NCBI GenBank assembly: GCA_034770075.1
Contig: CM068383.1
Location: forward strand, 33,299,094 to 33,363,093
DNA length: 64,000 bases
DNA from: Aralia elata
Lineage: Eukaryota; Streptophyta; Magnoliopsida; Apiales; Araliaceae
Direction of reading: 5' to 3'
Both the position numbers and the translations under genes were made by a program. This document shows positions 58,618-64,000 of this stretch, one piece after another (position 1 is the stretch's first letter; every line of letters begins with the position of its first letter). The notes beneath the pieces were generated by a model, which saw only the letters and a program-made list of their open reading frames with translations, was not told the DNA's origin and did not search any database.

Positions 58618-60449
58618 AATTTTTGATAATGGATCTATCTTTTTGATAATGAATTTATCTTTTTGATAATGGAGTTATGTTTTTGATAATGGATTTATCT
58701 TTTTGATAATAAATTTATCTTTTTGATAATGGATCTATCTTTTTGATAATGGATCTATCTTTTTGATAATGGATTTATCTTTTTGATAATGAATGTATCT
58801 TTTTAATAATGAAATTGCCTTTTTGATAATGGATTAATCTTTTTGATAATGGATGAATATTATATTTATAAAGTGTGGTGGGTTTTTTGCTATAAATAGG
58901 AGGGGTTAAAATAAAGAAATTCATAACTTCTTTGCTTATACTTCCTTCCACTCTCTAAAAATTTCTTAGTATAAGTTCTCTCTAAGTGTGCTAGATTATC
59001 TTGAGTATTTGTGAAGATCAGTAAGAGTATTAGTATTGTTCAAGTAAGTCTTTCTATAAAAGTTAGTCAAGTACCCACACACATCACACGGTGTTTGTAG
59101 TTCTTCCTTGAGAAGAGTTATTTGAAAAACTTATTTTGAAAGATTTCATTTTGAAATATTATTTTTGAAGTTTATTCTGTACACTACACAAAATATCCTG
59201 TATATTCACTTTTGATAATTTCATAATATACGAGTTAGTGTACACCATATGTGATAGTTACTAATTAAATTATAAATATATTTAGGTTGATAAACTTCAT
59301 ATAATGCAATATCTAGTCACTTGCTAATTGAGGTAAGGGATATCTTTTCTTTCATACTCCTAAATTTATGGTAAGAAATTATCATTTTTTTGTACAGTGT
59401 TATCCTCAAATGGTGAATTTGTTTCATCTAATATCTTTTCATCTGAATCTTTCTATTGCACTTTACACGTGCTTCATCTAATATCTTTTCACCTATATCT
59501 TTCTATTGTATTTTACACGTTATAGTTGAATTGTGAACCTTATTTATTCTATTCTTGAACTCTAATCGAAATTCTGGATATCATGTTGACAATTTGGACA
59601 TTCTTGGACTCTAGACAAATTAAATTATAAATCTCTAATGTTTATTCTTGATCTTATTGTTCTTATTATTTCTATTCATTCTTTATATCATTGTCATAAT
59701 TCTCAAACTTAAATTGTGGTGAAAAGTTCTCTTTGGTCGGAGTGCAAAGAGTAACCGTTGATTGACATGATTATGACCAGGAACTGTGAATTGGCATAAT
59801 CATGACCTTTGGTGTTACAGACAAAGGCTTGTGGTGAAAGTTCTCTTTGACCCGTAGTGCAAAGATGGACTATTGATTGGCATGACCATGACCATTGGTG
59901 TTACAAATAAATATCTTTGGCCCGTAGTGCAAATATGAACTGTTGATTTGCATGATTATGAACAGGAACTGTTGATTGATGTTACAGAGATAAAATATTG
60001 ATAGTGAAATTTTAAATTGGAGAAGATTGTGGACATTATGATCTATTTTACTCTCCTAATTGATTGATTATTCCGCTGCAGATGTTGATCTAAAACTTAT
60101 TGTCTATTATATTCTATTAGATTTATCACTGTTGAAGACTAAAGATAATTTATTCTTTATTATCTTAGTCATGATATTCTTTACTGGGCTATTTGAGCTC
60201 ACCCTTTTCATTTTTGTTCCATTGTTCTTCTCAGGAAATGAGAGTGTAGCTGGAACTAGCCCAAAAATGGAGTGATAGTCCAAGATAGTTACTATAGTAG
60301 TTTTCACCATGTTGTTAAATAGTGTGACAATAATTGTAGTGAATACTTAGAATGAGTTGTTGTAATTGGTACTGTATTATTATAAGTTGATTGTTTGTCT
60401 TTTGGCAACTCAAATTGGGTTGTGTGGACCCGATTCAGGGAGCGTCATA
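58618..60449 (+). repeat. Element G 5' LTR, right piece, with a 20-bp tandem array and TATA box
   Basis: TTTTGATAATGGATCTATCT is repeated about twelve times at 58622-58855 with few changes. The TATAAATAGG box at 58891 follows closely, so the array is just upstream of the presumed transcription start. From 59730 to 60000 a loose repeat mentions GCATGATTATGACCAGGAAC several times. Confidence 0.8.
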
Positions 60450-60646
60450 GTTAGTATCAAAACTTAGGGATATGATCTCTGGTGAAAATCTGGGATTAGA
60501 ACTAGGAGGGGAGAGACGAGTAAAATTCTTTAATAGTGTGTCATGCTAAGCTAATTTCGTTATTTAATTAGTTGGCTTGGTTGTAGAGACAAGAAGTGAC
60601 ATATTAGGTTCTTTAACTAACCTTTGTTTTGTGGCCGCATTTCAGA
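60450..60646 (+). other. Element G primer region and leader
   Basis: TTAGTATCAAAACTTAGGG resembles a decayed initiator-Met primer site. The leader ends at TTTCAGA before the gag ATG. Confidence 0.55.
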
Positions 60647-61825
60647 ATGTCATCTGAAAATCAAGAGGTGAACTGTGAGACAAATATGGCTGAGAATCAA
60701 GAAGTGACAAATAATCTTGCTGCAAACTCAGAAAATCATGCTGCTAACAACATGGTGAATGATGGATTTTTTAGGAACTTCATGCAATTCTTGCAGAACC
60801 AGGTGAGAGAAACTACTACTTATAATACCGGTGGAAATGCAGGTAACTTACGAATGGTCACTGCCAAGCAGTTCAAGGAGTTAGGACCACATGAATTTCT
60901 CAGAAAGTCGGACCCACTTAAGACAGAGGCGTGGCTCAAACAAATGACGAAGATATTTGATGTACTGCGTTGCGCTGATGATTAAAAGGTTCCCGTCGCT
61001 ACCTTTATGTTACAAGGAGAGGCAGATCACTGGTGGGAATCAGTGAAACTTACAAATTACTCAGCATTTGAAATGTCCTGGGCAGAATTTCAAGAGTTGT
61101 TTAATGAAAAGTATTTTTCGAAGAGTATTCGCCACATGAAGGAAGTGGAATTTATTAAGTTAGAGCAGAATAATATGACTGTCTCGTAGTACGAGGCCAA
61201 ATTTGCTGAACTATCCTGATTCGCGCCCCACTAGGTGGACAATGAAGAACGCATGACTTAAATGTTCTTACGAGGTTTAAAATTTGAGATTCGTCAACAT
61301 CTTATTTCTCATTAACTTCATTTATATTTAGATATCGTGGATAAGACTCAATTAGTAGAATAAGAGAGAAACATTGCAATCAGGAGACAACGACAGACAA
61401 CGAGAGAGAAATTATGATAATAATCGTAACAGTGGCAATAATCATCGGAACAATGAGAACTAGTAAGGAGAAAATCATTATGCTAGAAATGGTAACCACT
61501 TTGGTGGTAATCTTGGCCCAGATAATAGAAGAAATGAGTCAAGTGGAAACAACTTCAAGAAGAGAAGATTCAACAATGACCATGGAAAGGCATCGACATC
61601 AACACTAGTTTCAAGGGAAGGAGAACGACCACCAGTCAGATGTTACAAGTGCGGACAAGAGGGACAAATCAGCCCAAACTGTACACAGCCATCCAAGGTG
61701 TGTTTAAGTTGTGGAAAGGAAGGCCACATAGCTTGATTTTGTCCTGTCGCAAAATCAAGTCCAGCAGTGATGATGACACCAAAGGCAGTCACGGACAAGT
61801 TAAAGCCTATAGTTCAGGGGAGAGC
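60647..61825 (+). pseudogene. Element G gag (chromovirus type, many stops)
   Basis: After MSSENQEVNCETN... the capsid domain reads RMVTAKQFKELGPHEFLRKS, TEAWLKQMTKIFDVLRCADD, then, past a TAA, ATFMLQGEADHWWESVKL and MSWAEFQELFNEKYFSKSIR. Two zinc knuckles follow near 61641-61745: CYKCGQEGQISPNC, with Q in place of the usual H, and CLSCGKEGHIA before a stop. At least five in-frame stops and probable indels are present, so it is dead. Similarity is to Tekay/Del gag. Confidence 0.82.
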
Positions 61826-63187
61826 TGATGAGTAGGTTTCATACCTACGAATCGGGTATCTATTGATGTGGATTATTATTTATTTCCATAGATTATAGTT
61901 ACTTTTCATGCATTTTATGTGTTTTTGTAGGTTACGTGTGTTGGGAATTGGTTTGGCGAGAGTTGAGCAAAAGCAGCAAAATAATCAAGAATTGCTGAAA
62001 ATGAGGGTAGCGCGGCCGCGCCCAATTTGTACTAGGGGGTAGCGCGGTCGCGCCAATATCCTGAGTTGAATTTTCTTCTTCTACTAGTGTAGCGCGGCCG
62101 CGCCCTATTCAAGCTTATTTCAAGCGCGGCCGCGCCGGTTTGGGAGTTGACCAAACTTTGGCTTTTCATTTAAATTGAGCAACTGATGCGTAACTTATTT
62201 CCAGACTTCTAATTCAGCTAGGATTGTATTTTGAAGTTATTAGAAGTAAACCCTAGTTTTGAAAGCCAATTGGAGACTTGAAGCAACTTGATAGCAAGAG
62301 AGATTCAACGCAGGAGCTAAGGAGAGATATAAGGATTACACCAACAATTTTTATTCTCTTCTCTATCTTTTACTTTTGTATTTTGAATGCTATTTGAATT
62401 GTGGATGATGGATTTTAGTTTAATTATGAACTAATTCTCTTTTTAAGATTACAACGGATCTTATTGTGTAGCTTTGATTGATATGCTTCTTTGATAATTA
62501 TTGTTAACTATTATCGGATTGTCTATTATGGTTTATGCTTAATTGCTTAATTATTTGGCCAGTAATTACCGTGATAATCTATATGAACTCGAAAGATGGA
62601 TTATAAATTTAGATCTGACCATAATAGTATGTGATTGTGTTTTTTGCATGTTGATGAAATTCATGATTTGTCTTTAGGATAGAGATATACCTATTCACCA
62701 TATGTAATCTAATAGGGAACCTGAGCTTAAAATCTTTTTTAATTATAATTCACATAGAGATATAGTGGATTAGTTAAATAGGGTGTTCATCTTAATTCTA
62801 TCATCTGTGGATTTGAGTTGATTTGTTTATAGTACATCGAGAGATGGTCATAAATATTGATGAGTTCTCGATTAATAATCCGGAATAATTAGCATAATTT
62901 GACAGGAAGAGTATTGATCATCCTGAAACAATAAATGAAGTTGTAGTCTTAAGTCTTTAAAATCTGTTTTCAAACTTGTGGTAATTAGTTTTAGTTGAAT
63001 TAATTATTTAATTTCCAACATTCAAAATCATTAATCAATTGTTTAATAAAATTGGGTTAGTATCAAATTGATAATTGTTATTATAAATTACAAAATTTTC
63101 TCCGTGGGATCGATACTTTCTTATCATTATATTACTTGTGGACTACATATACTTGCGTAATTGTGCTAGTATAGATTTAGGCAAACA
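61826..63187 (+). repeat. Element D 5' LTR with NotI-like palindromes
   Basis: The LTR of 1362 bp is related to the LTR of C in its first 150 bases and end. Four palindromes of the type AGCGCGGCCGCGCC (one with GGTCGC) lie at 62008-62136, about the same distance from the LTR start as the palindromes of C. A TATAAGG is at about 62329. Confidence 0.88.
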
Positions 63188-63193
63188 AGTTTT

Positions 63194-63211
63194 TGGCGCC
63201 GTTGCCGGGGA
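63194..63211 (+). promoter_or_regulatory. Element D primer binding site
   Basis: TGGCGCCGTTGCCGGGGA, seven bases inside the LTR, the Athila (tRNA-Asp type) primer site. Confidence 0.9.
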
Positions 63212-63313
63212 ATAATTTGTGTTTATAGCTTTCAAGTATCAATTTAATTAATTCAATTTTAGTTAAAATTTGTTTTTGTTTTTCTTGTTATTTCCTGTTT
63301 CAGGTGATTTCGG

Positions 63314-64000
63314 TTCGTTTATACAAACACGATCAAAACAGCTGGAACTTGTGCAGTGCGAGGATAATCTTGAGAACAAGTTACGTCAGTTGAGAAAGTT
63401 TTGCCAAGAGACAATCGAGAAAGAGAAAATGGCTAATGAAGAGCAGAAATCACTGAGGGACTATGTCATGCCTAAGATTGATGAGATCAAATCAAGCATC
63501 ACGAGGCCAGCTATCACTGCAAACACTTTTGAAATTAAACCGGGTACAATTCAGATGATTCAGAACTCGGTACAGTTTGGGGGATTGGCCAACGATGATC
63601 CAAATGAGCAGTTGGTTAGTTTCCTTGAGATTTGCGATACATTCAAATACCAAAATGTTACGGATGATGCGGTGAGATTACGGCTGTTTCCATTCACTTT
63701 AAGGGATAAAACAAAGAGTTGGTTACATTTGCTGCTGCCGGGATCCATAATGACCTGGGATGACCTGGCCCAGAAATTTCTACCGAAATTCTTTCCACTA
63801 GCTAAGACTGCTAAGATGAGGAATGACATTACTACTTTTGAGCAACAACATGGAGAGTCACTGTATGAGGCTTGGGAAAGGTTTAAGGAGCTATTGAGAA
63901 GATGTCCACATCATGGACTACCCAAGTGGCTACAAGTTCAGACATTCTATAATGGGTTAAGTAGTAATACTCGGACAAACATAGACGCAACTGCGGGAGG
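63314..64000 (+). CDS. Element D gag, partial (runs off the window)
   Basis: The frame is open from at least 63314 to the edge. The ATG used in C is ATA here (FIQTRSKQLELVQ); the next ATG is at 63429 (MANEEQKSLRDYV). The capsid core reads NDDPNEQLVSFLEICDTFKY, VRLRLFPFTLRDKTKSWLHL, MTWDDLAQKFLPKFFPLAKT and ESLYEAWERFKELLRRCPHH. It is clearly homologous to gag of C. Loss of the first ATG may or may not matter. Confidence 0.88.

Larger units (their letters stand above)
49482..64000 (+). mobile_element. Element G: Tekay-like chromovirus, 5' LTR split by H and gag cut by D
   Basis: The LTR starts TGTAAGACCCCAAC at 49482 and its first 848 bases run to 50329. It resumes after H at 58618 and ends near 60449, next to the primer-like TTAGTATCAAAACTTAGGG. 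A TATAAATAGG box is at 58891-58900. The late-LTR segment TTTGAGCTCACCCTTTTC is of the type I recall from Tekay LTRs. Gag follows at 60647 and is broken off by D at 61826; the rest would be outside the window. Confidence 0.75.
61826..64000 (+). mobile_element. Element D: Athila-type retrotransposon, 5' end only
   Basis: The LTR begins TGATGAGTAGG like element C and ends GGCAAACA before a primer site identical to that of C. Gag runs off the right edge. It inserted in the gag-pol region of G. The 3' half and target duplication are outside the window. Confidence 0.9.

Overview
This is a plant nuclear window, most likely from a eudicot; I cannot name the species. The DNA is AT-rich and full of TA-runs and small inverted-repeat elements. 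It carries one recognisable host coding piece (the last exon of an NAD(P)H:quinone reductase-like gene, 1012-1316) and then, from about 8.0 kb to the right edge, an almost unbroken nest of LTR retrotransposons. I infer no bacterial operons, CRISPR arrays, tRNA or rRNA genes.

Layout. 1-8015 is host-type intergenic sequence: the reductase exon, a purine-rich tract with a short minisatellite (3.37-3.80 kb), a duplicated block with TA-runs and a fold-back element (4.2-5.4 kb), and a Stowaway-like MITE inside a second MITE (7.0-7.5 kb). At 8016 an outer Ty3/gypsy element (A, Tat-like gag) begins. Its gag is split by element B (9541-48961, initiator-Met type primer site, 0.52-kb LTRs). B is split twice. 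Its gag holds an Athila-type element C on the minus strand (10647-24011, target duplication ATTAC), whose integrase is itself split by a solo LTR S (16192-18102, duplication CAATA). Its 3' LTR holds a solo Tekay-like LTR F (27308-48571), which is split by an Ogre/Tat element E on the minus strand (30392-48486, duplication CAAGG). Further right, A is split again by a Tekay-like element G (from 49482). The LTR of G holds a non-coding element H (50330-58612, duplication ATAAT) and its gag is cut by a second Athila-type element D (from 61826). LTR pairs compared by eye give an order that agrees with the nesting: B oldest (about 6% different), then C (about 1%), then E (about 0.3%).

How the parts work. 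C, D, E and G carry recognisable gag or gag-pol modules, mostly broken by stops or frameshifts. Two elements also carry extra genes that look better preserved than their pol: C has an intact downstream ORF of the putative plant transposon protein type, and E has an oppositely oriented unit (TATA box, introns, poly(A) signal) encoding a plant-mobile-domain-like protein and a DUF7745-like protein with a coiled-coil tail. B lacks a working pol. It keeps a 415-codon open frame in which two reverse-transcriptase-like blocks have lost key residues.

The signals I find most worth checking are: (1) that doubled, decayed but open RT-like ORF in B; (2) the same CCGCAGAT/ATCTGCGG palindromes directly upstream of TATA boxes both in the LTR of E and in front of its oppositely oriented gene, with a 140-bp higher-order minisatellite next to the latter; (3) clusters of different CG-rich palindromes at the same place in the LTRs of the related Athila elements C and D, and comparable clusters in other elements of the nest.
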